23,531 nucleotides of DNA from Marinospirillum sp. (GTDB lineage Bacteria > Pseudomonadota > Gammaproteobacteria > Pseudomonadales > Halomonadaceae): positions 1 to 23,531 of the forward strand of contig SKOQ01000107.1 in assembly GCA_007119985.1 (NCBI GenBank), read 5' to 3'. The translations under genes were made by a program, and so were the position numbers. Below, piece by piece: positions 8,629 to 16,100 of the stretch (the first letter of the stretch is position 1; every line of letters starts with the position of its first letter). Under the pieces are notes generated by a model. It did no database searches. It was not told where the DNA came from and was given only the letters and a program-made list of their open reading frames with translations.

Positions 8629-8657
8629 ATTATACCTGATCTCTGAAGGGCTTTCAG
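8629..8657 (-). promoter_or_regulatory. Sigma-70-type promoter for glyQS
   Basis: On the minus strand there is an exact TATAAT -10 box (plus-strand 8629-8634). Seventeen bases further upstream is CTGAAA (plus-strand 8652-8657), a four-of-six match to the -35 consensus. Transcription would start near 8622 and give a leader of about 110 bases before the glyQ ATG at 8510. The -35 box overlaps the last codons of kdkA. Confidence 0.7.
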
Positions 8658-9460
8658 GTGGCTTTGTGCGCAAGTCGGTGGCGATATCCGGCTTCGATCT
8701 GGGCGAACCAATCAGGCGCTTGGATCGCATCGAGCTTGATCAAACCGCGCAGTAAGCGCTGTAAATTGCTCTTGGCTTGCGCTGGTGTCAAACGGCCAAG
8801 CTGACAACGATCAAGATCAATCAGCCAGAGCCCTGAGTTGGCACGTTGGTAGATGGGCTGACCATCTGTCGCAAGCTGGGCGGCATGGACTCGTTCTGGA
8901 TCGAGCAATAGATTACGCGGGTTGAGATCCACATGGTTCAAACCCCGTTGGTGAAAATCAGCAATCAACTGGCCTACTTGTATTAAACACAGAGCTTGCT
9001 GATCAGGTGCGGCGCTGGCCTGCAATAGATAATCCGCTAAAGGTAAAGCATGGGGAAGTCTTTGGGTGAGCAGATCCGCGCGATAGGTCAGTCCCTGACG
9101 CACGAGCTGCGCGGCCCAAGGCCGAGGTACAGGAAAACCTTCTTGCTCAAGCTGGGCGGTCAGATGAAACTCTTGCCAAGCGCGGGTAGAATGCAGCCCT
9201 GTCCAGATATAGCGGTCTTGAATCCAGCGCCCAACAAGCCCACCTCGATGATAGTGGCGAAGGACACCTTCACCCGCAGGGGTGTGGATAAAACAACTGG
9301 TACCTCGCCCAGGTGCACCACCGACAAGCTGGCCTTGCTCAGCCCAATAATGGGGATCAAACCACGCGGGTGTGATTTGTGGAAAGACCTGAGCGTCATA
9401 TAGAATGCAGCTCTGACCCAACCTTTTCTGTTTAAATTCTCGCTGCTGGAATCCTGTCAT
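8654..9460 (-). CDS. kdkA: 3-deoxy-D-manno-octulosonic acid (Kdo) kinase
   Basis: This appears to be a KdkA/WaaP-family kinase that phosphorylates Kdo of the lipid A-Kdo core at the cytoplasmic face of the inner membrane. The 268-residue protein has a small kinase fold. A glycine-rich region with GGAPGRGTSCF is followed by LRHYHRGG, as in KdkA. The catalytic loop is HVDLNPRNLLL (around residue 176), and a later LIDLDRCQLG takes the place of the metal-binding DFG-type motif. Length matches KdkA (about 240-270). Its ATG at 9460 overlaps the divergent glycosyltransferase ATG at 9459. The first residues (MTGFQQREFKQKRLG) have no alternative Met nearby. With gmhB and the glycosyltransferase it suggests an inner-core lipopolysaccharide group. 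The exact acceptor is inferred from family. Confidence 0.85.
   Translation of the reverse strand: MTGFQQREFKQKRLGQSCILYDAQVFPQITPAWFDPHYWAEQGQLVGGAPGRGTSCFIHTPAGEGVLRHYHRGGLVGRWIQDRYIWTGLHSTRAWQEFHLTAQLEQEGFPVPRPWAAQLVRQGLTYRADLLTQRLPHALPLADYLLQASAAPDQQALCLIQVGQLIADFHQRGLNHVDLNPRNLLLDPERVHAAQLATDGQPIYQRANSGLWLIDLDRCQLGRLTPAQAKSNLQRLLRGLIKLDAIQAPDWFAQIEAGYRHRLAHKAT
9283..9291 (-). other. Perfect DnaA-box 9-mer inside kdkA
   Basis: TGTGGATAA, the reverse complement of the consensus DnaA box TTATCCACA, lies within kdkA. A second perfect copy in the opposite orientation is at 10385-10393. Less than one perfect match was expected by chance across the whole window on both strands. Functional binding is not shown. 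Confidence 0.3.
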
Positions 9461-10541
9461 GCCTGCTTCTCAATCTGCTTCACTTGGTGATGTGTGTGTG
9501 CTGCGCCTTTCTGCATTGGGCGATGTTTGCAATCTGGTGCCTAGCCTGCGTGCTCTGCAAGCAGCGGCGCCAGCGACACGCATCACCTGGGTGATAGGCC
9601 GTGCCGAGTATAGCCTACTCGAAGGTTTAGAGGGGGTCGAACTCCTCGTCTATGACAAGTCTTCCGGCTTAAAAGGCATGCGTGCCTTACGCCAGCAACT
9701 GTTGCAGCAGCGCCAAGGCCGTCCTTTTGATCTACTCCTGCATATGCAGGCTGCTTTAAGAGCCAGTGTGCTCTCGCGCTTTATCCCTGCGCAACGACGC
9801 ATCGGCTTTGATCCAGCACGGGCCAAGGACTATCAAGGTTGGTTTGTGAATGAGCAGATTGCCCCCCACCCACGGGCGCATGTTGGAGAGGGTTTTCTCG
9901 ATTTTGTGCGCCATCTCGGGCTTCAGCCGCAACAACCTGAGTGGCGCTTACCCCTGCCTGATGCCGCGCGTGAAGCGGCTCAAGCCTTGCGTCCACACTC
10001 ACCCTATTTACTGCTCAGCCCTTGTTCGAGCCAAAGAGCGCGCAACTGGCGCAACTGGTCTTTGGAAGGTTATGCCGCTTTAGCCGACTATGCTTGGCAG
10101 CGCTACGGATTAGCCACCGTGATCAGCGGCGGCAATACACCGATGGAACAGGATGCGGCCGCGAAGATGAGCGCGTGGAGCCAAGCCCCCATCACCAATT
10201 TGGTTGGCAAAACATCCTTAAAAGTGCTGCTGGCGCTGATTGAGCAGGCCCGTTGTGTCGTTGCCCCAGATTCAGGCCCGATTCACATGGCCGCTGCGCT
10301 GGGCACCCCTCCTCTGGGCCTATATGTCACCTCGAATCCAGAACGCACAGGCCCTTGGCGTGGGCGTGAATATGTCGTCAATGCTTATCCACAAGCCGTG
10401 CGCCAGTTTCTTGGTAAAGAAGTGGATCAGGTGGGCTGGGGGCAGCGAGTGCGGGATCCAGATGCTATCGATCTGATTAGCCAAGAAGCCGTTTTTGCGG
10501 CTTTAGATCGGGTGATGGCGGGGCCAGAAAGACTGGATTAA
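9459..10541 (+). CDS. Family 9 glycosyltransferase, heptosyltransferase-like
   Basis: The 360-residue product belongs to glycosyltransferase family 9 (WaaC/WaaF/WaaQ type), cytoplasmic GT-B enzymes that transfer heptose from ADP-heptose to the growing lipopolysaccharide core. The N-terminal strand VLRLSALGDVCNLVPSLRAL is the family start. The C-terminal half has LLLSPCSSQRARNW, a sugar-nucleotide-type site, then VISGG, and the conserved APDSGPIHMAAALGTP followed by LGLYVTSNPERTGPW. Which heptose it adds cannot be decided here. The ATG at 9459 has a modest GGA ribosome binding site at 9448-9450 and shares CATG with the divergent kdkA start. Any promoter must lie within kdkA; TAGAAT at 9401-9406 is a weak -10 candidate. 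The gene converges on a pentapeptide-repeat gene with only 15 bases between them and no visible terminator. Confidence 0.88.
   Translation: MPASQSASLGDVCVLRLSALGDVCNLVPSLRALQAAAPATRITWVIGRAEYSLLEGLEGVELLVYDKSSGLKGMRALRQQLLQQRQGRPFDLLLHMQAALRASVLSRFIPAQRRIGFDPARAKDYQGWFVNEQIAPHPRAHVGEGFLDFVRHLGLQPQQPEWRLPLPDAAREAAQALRPHSPYLLLSPCSSQRARNWRNWSLEGYAALADYAWQRYGLATVISGGNTPMEQDAAAKMSAWSQAPITNLVGKTSLKVLLALIEQARCVVAPDSGPIHMAAALGTPPLGLYVTSNPERTGPWRGREYVVNAYPQAVRQFLGKEVDQVGWGQRVRDPDAIDLISQEAVFAALDRVMAGPERLD
10385..10393 (+). other. Perfect DnaA-box 9-mer inside the glycosyltransferase gene
   Basis: TTATCCACA, the consensus high-affinity DnaA box, lies within the coding sequence, 1.1 kb from an inverted copy at 9283-9291. 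It may be chance or a DnaA titration or reactivation site; the sequence alone cannot distinguish these. Confidence 0.3.
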
Positions 10542-10556
10542 CCCTGCTTTGGCTAT

Positions 10557-11042
10557 TCACTCAGGGCAATCACGATGACTCAGCTCACCACTGGGTAAGC
10601 GTGTATTGCAAAATTGAGCCCCCTCTAAGCGAGCGCTGTCCACGCCTTGGGCATAGCGCAGATCCACATTAAAAAGAATCGCCCCGCGCAGATCCGCATG
10701 ATGGATCCGTGACAGGCTCATCAGCGCATCGCTGAGATCTGCTTCTCGCAGGTCGACACCCTCTAATGAACTCATATCAAACTCAGCACTGACAAGATGG
10801 GCACCGCGTAAATCGCTGCCATCTAGTGAACTGCCATGAAAGCTGGTGTGGCTAAAGTTGCTCGCGCGCAGATCGAGGTTTTTCAGATCCTTGTACTTCA
10901 GTTCGGTAGCCAGCCCCGCGCATTGGGTGCTGGGTTGCAGCACACAGCTACCGATACGTAGTGGCTCATTGGCGAAGCTGATCGAAGGGAGAAGGAGCAG
11001 TAGGCTGGCGAATACAGGATGGCGTAAGCGGCGGGTTGGCAT
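10557..11042 (-). CDS. Secreted pentapeptide-repeat protein
   Basis: The 161-residue product begins with a signal peptide (basic MPTRRLRH, hydrophobic core, ISFANEP cleavage region), so it is probably periplasmic or outer-membrane facing. Residues about 48-145 are tandem A(D/N)LXX-type pentapeptide repeats (LKNLDLRASNF, LDGSDLRGAHL, LEGVDLREADL, HHADLRGAILF, ARLEGAQF) that would fold as a right-handed quadrilateral beta helix. There is a Cys pair before the repeats (C33 and C41 region) and another after them (FCNT and DCPE), consistent with disulfide caps in the periplasm. Its ATG at 11042 has GGAG six bases upstream on the minus strand and a promoter at 11069-11097. It is convergent with the glycosyltransferase and divergent from the urea operon. 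Function is unknown; a gyrase-protecting role is unlikely because it is exported. Confidence 0.88.
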   Translation of the reverse strand: MPTRRLRHPVFASLLLLLPSISFANEPLRIGSCVLQPSTQCAGLATELKYKDLKNLDLRASNFSHTSFHGSSLDGSDLRGAHLVSAEFDMSSLEGVDLREADLSDALMSLSRIHHADLRGAILFNVDLRYAQGVDSARLEGAQFCNTRLPSGELSHRDCPE

Positions 11043-11068
11043 GTCGGTCTCCAGTTGATTTTTTTATG

Positions 11069-11097
11069 AATCTACATGATAAGGTTTTTCATTTCAA
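11069..11097 (-). promoter_or_regulatory. Sigma-70-type promoter for the pentapeptide-repeat gene
   Basis: On the minus strand TTGAAA (plus 11092-11097, five of six to the -35 consensus) and TAGATT (plus 11069-11074, four of six to the -10 consensus) are separated by exactly 17 bases. Transcription would begin near 11062, giving a short leader that contains the GGAG ribosome binding site. Confidence 0.55.
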
Positions 11098-11140
11098 TTG
11101 TGAGATCTGGTTCATTGACTGGTTGATGCGCGCTAGGCTG

Positions 11141-11160
11141 TTTTGGTGCGCAGCACAAAA
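11141..11160. repeat. Imperfect 20-bp palindrome in the divergent intergenic region
   Basis: The segment is TTTTG-GTGC-GCA-GCAC-AAAA, in which GTGC/GCAC and TTTT/AAAA pair around a GCA centre with one unpaired G. It sits mid-way in the 269-base region between the pentapeptide-repeat gene and allophanate hydrolase. Nearby are a direct repeat of CTGGTT (11107-11112 and 11119-11124) and a tandem TGCATTC (11177-11190). Any of these could be regulator sites; none matches a motif I can name with confidence. Confidence 0.3.
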
Positions 11161-11206
11161 ATCGGCTGAATCCTGGTGCATTCTGCATTCTTCTTCGTTG
11201 CTTATT

Positions 11207-11244
11207 TTGAGGTTTTTACAGCTTAAGTCTTTATAAAATAATAA
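11207..11244 (+). promoter_or_regulatory. Candidate promoter for the urea-use operon
   Basis: An A/T-rich stretch offers two overlapping possibilities: TTGAGG (11207-11212) with TATAAA (11232-11237) at 19-base spacing, or TTTACA (11215-11220) with TAATAA (11239-11244) at 18-base spacing. Neither is ideal. Either would put the transcription start near 11245-11252, just upstream of the palindrome at 11279-11290. Confidence 0.4.
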
Positions 11245-11278
11245 AAAAATATTTTATGGTACCTCCTGTGCTTTATGC

Positions 11279-11290
11279 CTTGTATACAAG
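11279..11290. promoter_or_regulatory. Probable GntR-family operator upstream of allophanate hydrolase
   Basis: CTTGTATACAAG is a perfect 12-bp palindrome whose core TTGTATACAA resembles operators of FCD-type GntR regulators (two half sites around GTNNNNAC). It lies 21 bases before the ATG at 11312, between the likely transcription start and the ribosome binding site, where a bound repressor would block transcription. A GntR/FCD protein is encoded in the same cluster at 16833-17546, so autoregulated control of the operon is the natural inference. I saw no second copy in the window. Confidence 0.65.
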
Positions 11291-11311
11291 TAAGAGCACA
11301 AGGTGGTATCA

Positions 11312-13135
11312 ATGCAGACGCAAATAGAAACGCTTGGTTGGACACTTGAGCAGTGGCAGTTGGCCCAACAAGATGATCAGGGTTGGCAAAGGCTTCAAGC
11401 TCTACTTTCGGCTTTACCATCACCAGCAGAAGATCCGGCTTGGATTGATCTCGCTTCTTCCAATGAATTGCATCTCCAGTGGCAGCAGTTGCAAGAGCTG
11501 CGGGCAGCAGGTGAGTCTCTGCCTTTATTGGGCGTGCCCTTCGCCATCAAGGACAATATTGATGCCGCAGGCTGGCCGACCACTGCAGCCTGTACGGCAT
11601 TCAGCTATACCGCTGCTGAGGATGCTACGGTGGTGGCTCGCCTAAAAGCAGCCGGAGCGGTGTTGATCGGCAAGACCAACCTCGATCAGTTTGCCACCGG
11701 TCTGGTGGGCACTCGTTCCCCCTATGGTGCTGTACCCAACACGTTTAATCCTGCTTATGTCTCCGGTGGTTCCAGTTCGGGTTCTGCTTCAGTCGTGGCG
11801 CGAGGTTTGGTGCCGTTTGCGCTGGGTACTGATACGGCAGGTTCCGGTCGAGTCCCTGCCGGTTTTAATAATCTTGTGGGATTAAAGCCCACGCGGGGCT
11901 GGTTTTCTAACAAGGGCGTGGTACCCGCCTGTCGCACTTTGGATTGTGTCTCGGTGTTTGCCCTGACGGTGGATGATGCTGTGCAGGTGTCGCACATCCT
12001 GGGTGCTGAGCAGGATCTGGATGATGCTTTTTCTCGCCGCAGCCCTCAGTCTGCCGCTGTGGGCATGCCGGAGCGTCCGCGTTTGGCGATTCCGGCACAA
12101 CTGGAATTTTTTGGTGATACTGCCATGCAGGCCGCTTTTGAGCAGGCACGCAGTGAACTGGCACCACTGGCCGAGCTGGTGGAAATCGATTTTACGCCTT
12201 TCAGTGAATTGGCTGCCTTGTTGTATCAAGGACCCTGGGTGGCTGAACGTACTCATGCTGTTGGGGCGCTGGTGCAGCAGCCAGACGCTATGGACCCAGT
12301 GGTGCATGCCATTGTCAGCAAGGGGGGTGAATACACGGCACTGGATGCCTTTGCCGCTGAATACCGCAGGCAGGAGCTGGCCCGCTGCATTCAGCTGCAA
12401 TTACAGCAGGTGGATGCCTTGGTGGTGCCGACTTCACCGACCCTCCGTACCCTAGCAGCCATGCAGCAGGAACCCCTTCTTTATAACGCTCAGTTTGGCA
12501 CCTACACCAACTTCACCAATCTGGCTGATCTTTGCGCGCTGGCGCTGCCCGCACCTTTTCGTAGTGATGGTTTGCCAGCTGGCATCACCTTGATTGCCAA
12601 CGCCTGGCAGGATTTTGCGCTGGCGGATTTCGGTCGTCGTTGGCAGCAGCAGCTAGCGCTCCCTCTGGGGGCCACTGATCAGGCCTTCAAGCCTTCAGAC
12701 GTGACCAGCAAGCCTGTGGCTCCCGGTGCGGTCAGGGTGGCCGTGGTGGGTGCCCACCTGCGTGGCATGCCATTGAATTTTCAGCTCACCAATCGCCAGG
12801 CCAGCTTTGTGGAGGCCACCCAGACCGCGCCTGAATACCGCCTTTATGCCTTGGCTAACACCATGCCACCAAAACCCGGATTGGCGCGGGTGGCGGAGAA
12901 GGGGGCATCCATTCTGGTGGAGCTCTGGGATGTGCCGCTGGCGAACTTTGGGGCCTTTGTGGCCGAAATTCCTGAGCCTCTCGGGATAGGCAATCTGCTG
13001 TTGCAAGACGGACGCAGCGTCAAGGGATTCATCTGTGAACCCCTGGCACTTTGCAGTGCAAAAGATATCACCCACTTCGGCGGCTGGCGCGCTTACATCG
13101 CCGATCTGAAAAAATCTCAGGAGACTCTCGTATGA
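11312..13135 (+). CDS. atzF: Allophanate hydrolase
   Basis: The enzyme converts allophanate (N-carboxyurea) to two ammonia and two CO2, the second step of nickel-free urea breakdown. The 607-residue product has an N-terminal amidase-signature domain with the Ser-cisSer-Lys triad. Lys80 is in PFAIKDNID, Ser154 in GGSSSGS and Ser178 in GTDTAGSGRVPA, and the 74 and 24 residue spacings equal those I recall for Pseudomonas AtzF (91/165/189). Residues about 465-600 form the separate C-terminal domain that helps decarboxylate the intermediate. An upstream in-frame GTG (11303) exists, but AGGTGG at 11301-11306 is well placed for the ATG at 11312. The stop overlaps the urea carboxylase start (ATGA), so the two are translationally coupled. 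The gene order matches the eukaryotic urea amidolyase fusion. Confidence 0.95.
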   Translation: MQTQIETLGWTLEQWQLAQQDDQGWQRLQALLSALPSPAEDPAWIDLASSNELHLQWQQLQELRAAGESLPLLGVPFAIKDNIDAAGWPTTAACTAFSYTAAEDATVVARLKAAGAVLIGKTNLDQFATGLVGTRSPYGAVPNTFNPAYVSGGSSSGSASVVARGLVPFALGTDTAGSGRVPAGFNNLVGLKPTRGWFSNKGVVPACRTLDCVSVFALTVDDAVQVSHILGAEQDLDDAFSRRSPQSAAVGMPERPRLAIPAQLEFFGDTAMQAAFEQARSELAPLAELVEIDFTPFSELAALLYQGPWVAERTHAVGALVQQPDAMDPVVHAIVSKGGEYTALDAFAAEYRRQELARCIQLQLQQVDALVVPTSPTLRTLAAMQQEPLLYNAQFGTYTNFTNLADLCALALPAPFRSDGLPAGITLIANAWQDFALADFGRRWQQQLALPLGATDQAFKPSDVTSKPVAPGAVRVAVVGAHLRGMPLNFQLTNRQASFVEATQTAPEYRLYALANTMPPKPGLARVAEKGASILVELWDVPLANFGAFVAEIPEPLGIGNLLLQDGRSVKGFICEPLALCSAKDITHFGGWRAYIADLKKSQETLV

Positions 13136-16100
13136 ATGCAACAAGCCACCGTTACTTCTCTACTGTGCTGATTGCCAATCGTGGCGAAATTGCTTGCCGA
13201 GCCATTCGTACTCTCAAACGTCTGGGCATTCGCAGTGTGGCTGTGTATGCCGAGGATGATCGCAATGCCATCCATGTGCGCGAAGCGGATGTGGCGGTTT
13301 CTCTGGCCGGTCATCGGGCCGATGAAACCTATCTGGACATGGACAAGATTCTGGCCGCAGCACACAACACCGGTGCCGAGGCCATTTATCCTGGCTATGG
13401 TTTTCTGTCGGAAAGCGCCGAGTTTGCCGAGCGCTGTGACATTGAAGGCATCACCTTCATTGGTCCCACTGCCAGCCAGATTCGAGATTTTGGCCTGAAG
13501 CACCGTGCCCGTGCTCTGGCTGAAGCCGCTGGTGTGCCACTGACACCGGGCAGTGACCTGTTGCAGAGTCTGGATCAGGCGCTGGAAGAGGCCGAGCGCA
13601 TCAGTTATCCGGTGATGTTAAAAAGCACTGCAGGCGGGGGCGGCATCGGCATGACCCGCTGCAACACGGCTGATGAACTGCGTGAAGCCTATGACCGGGT
13701 GGTGCGCCTTGGGCAGCAGTATTTTAATGATGGCAGTGTGTTTCTGGAGCACTGCATTGACCATGCCCGCCATGTGGAAGTGCAACTGCTGGGGGACGGT
13801 CTGGGTGAAGTAGTGGCGCTGGGTGAGCGCGATTGCTCCCTGCAGCGTCGTCATCAGAAGGTGGTGGAAGAAACCCCAGCACCGCATCTGCCTGCGGCCA
13901 CCCGCAAGGCGCTGATTGAAGCTGCCGAAAGTCTGGGGCGCAGCGTGAACTATCGTAGTGCCGGTACCGTGGAGTTCATCTACGATGCCGCCAAGGATGC
14001 TTTTTATTTTCTCGAAGTGAACACCCGTTTGCAGGTGGAACACCCAGTCACTGAATGTGTCACTGGGCTGGATTTGATCGAGCAGATGTTAGCGGTGGCA
14101 GCCGGTCAAGCAGATCTAACACCCCTGCGTAACATCATCCCGCAGGGTGCTGCGATGGAAGTGCGGGTGTATGCCGAAAACCCCTTGAAGAACTTTCAGC
14201 CTAGCCCCGGTAGCCTGAGTGAAGTCATTCTGCCTGATGACTTGCCGGGCATCCGTGTGGATGGCTGTGTTGAAAACGGCAGTGAAGTCTCCTCTGGTTT
14301 TGACCCGATGATTGCCAAGATCATTGCTTATGGTGAGGATCGTGCGGAAGCCCTCAGTCGCCTGCGGGCTGCACTGGCCGCGACCCGCTTTTATGGTATT
14401 CCCACCAATCTGGAATACCTGCGTGCGGTGCTGGCGGATCAAGACTTTGCAGCAGGGCAGGTATCCACCCGTGCGCTGGATCATTTCAGCTACACCAGTC
14501 GCAGTGTAGAAGTGCTGATGCCCGGCACCTACACCAGTGTGCAGGATCTGCCGGGTCGTCTGGGTTACTGGGATATCGGTGTGCCACCATCCGGCCCCAT
14601 GGATGACAAGGCCTTTGCACTGGCCAACCGCCTGGTGGGCAACCCCGCAGATGCCGCTGGCATTGAAGCCACCCTGATCGGCCCGACCCTGAAATTCAAT
14701 ATTGATACCGTGATCGCTGTCACCGGTGCCTGTGAGTCCGCCACCCTGGATGATCAGCCCTTGCAGGGCTGGCAGGCGGTGACTGTGAAGGCCGGTCAGG
14801 TGCTGAATCTAGGGCAGGCCAAAAGCGGCTGCCGGGCTTATCTGGCGATTCGAGGTGGTCTGGATGTACCAGTGTATCTGGGCAGTCGTTCCACCTTTGC
14901 ACTGGGTCAGTTCGGTGGTTTCTGCGGCCGCACTTTGCGTGCCGGTGATCTGCTGGAGCTGCTGCCGGAAACCACTGATCTTACCGCTCCGGCACAGGCA
15001 CCGGCAGCGCTGGTACCCGCTTACGGTCAGCAGTGGCAGATCGGTGTGCTGGTCGGCCCGCACGGTGCACCGGACTTTTTCACTCAGGCCTCTTTTGAAA
15101 CCTTTTTTGCTACCGACTGGGAAGTGCATTACAACGCCAACCGATTGGGTGTGCGTCTGGTGGGTCCGGTGCTGGAATGGGCCAGAACCGATGGCGGGGA
15201 AGCCGGTCTGCACCCTTCCAATGTCCACGATTGTGAATACGCCATTGGTGCGGTGAACTTCACCGGCGATAGCCCAGTGATCTTGATGAAGGATGGCCCC
15301 AGCTTGGGTGGTTTTGTCTGTCCGGTCACCATTGCCCGTGCCGAGCTCTGGAAGGTAGGGCAGGTGAAACCCGGTGACACCATTCGTTTTGTGCCGATGA
15401 CCTTTGATGCGGCAGTGGCGCTGGAACAAGCCTGGGATCAGGCCATCCACACCCTACAACCCCTGCCATCCGCCTTGCGTGCATTACCGCCACTGGATGC
15501 CAACCTGATTGCTGAAAAAACGGATGCAGCCACTTTTAATGCCAGTGCTGCTGCGGCTTCACCCTGTGTGCTGGCCACGCTGCCCGCCACGGACGAGCGT
15601 CCGCAGGTGGTTTATCGTCAGGCCGGTGATGGTTACATCCTGATGGAATACGGCGAAAACCTGCTCGATCTGACCACGCGCATTCGTGTGCACCTGCTGA
15701 TGCAAGCGCTGAAAGACCGTGCCCTTCCTGGTGTGCTGGAACTGGCACCGGGTGTGCGCTCCCTGCAGATTCGTTATGACGGCCAGCAACTGCACCAACA
15801 ACAACTCTTGGCTCTGCTCACGCAGCTGGAAGCTACTCTCGTTGATCCATCCACAGTGAAATTGCCGACTCGGGTGCTGCACCTGCCGATGGCCTTTGAA
15901 GACTCCGCCACCCTGGATGCCGTGCAGCGTTACCGTGAAACCGTGCGCGATCAGGCCCCCTGGTTGCCGAACAATGTGGATTTCATCAGCCGCATCAATG
16001 GTGTCAGCCGTGAACAGGTGCAGGACACCCTCTACAGCGCCCGTTATCTGGTGCTGGGGCTAGGAGATGTATATCTGGGTGCGCCCTGTGCGGTACCGCT

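Noticed and set aside
11136..11149. GG-N10-GC spacing suggesting a sigma-54 promoter ahead of the urea operon
   Set aside because: Only the GG and GC doublets and one or two further bases match the consensus, and no NtrC-type site is nearby; such spacing is common by chance.
11043..11311. Possible guanidine (ykkC-type) riboswitch upstream of the carboxylase cluster
   Set aside because: I saw none of the conserved riboswitch core sequence, and the carboxylase and transporter both point to urea.
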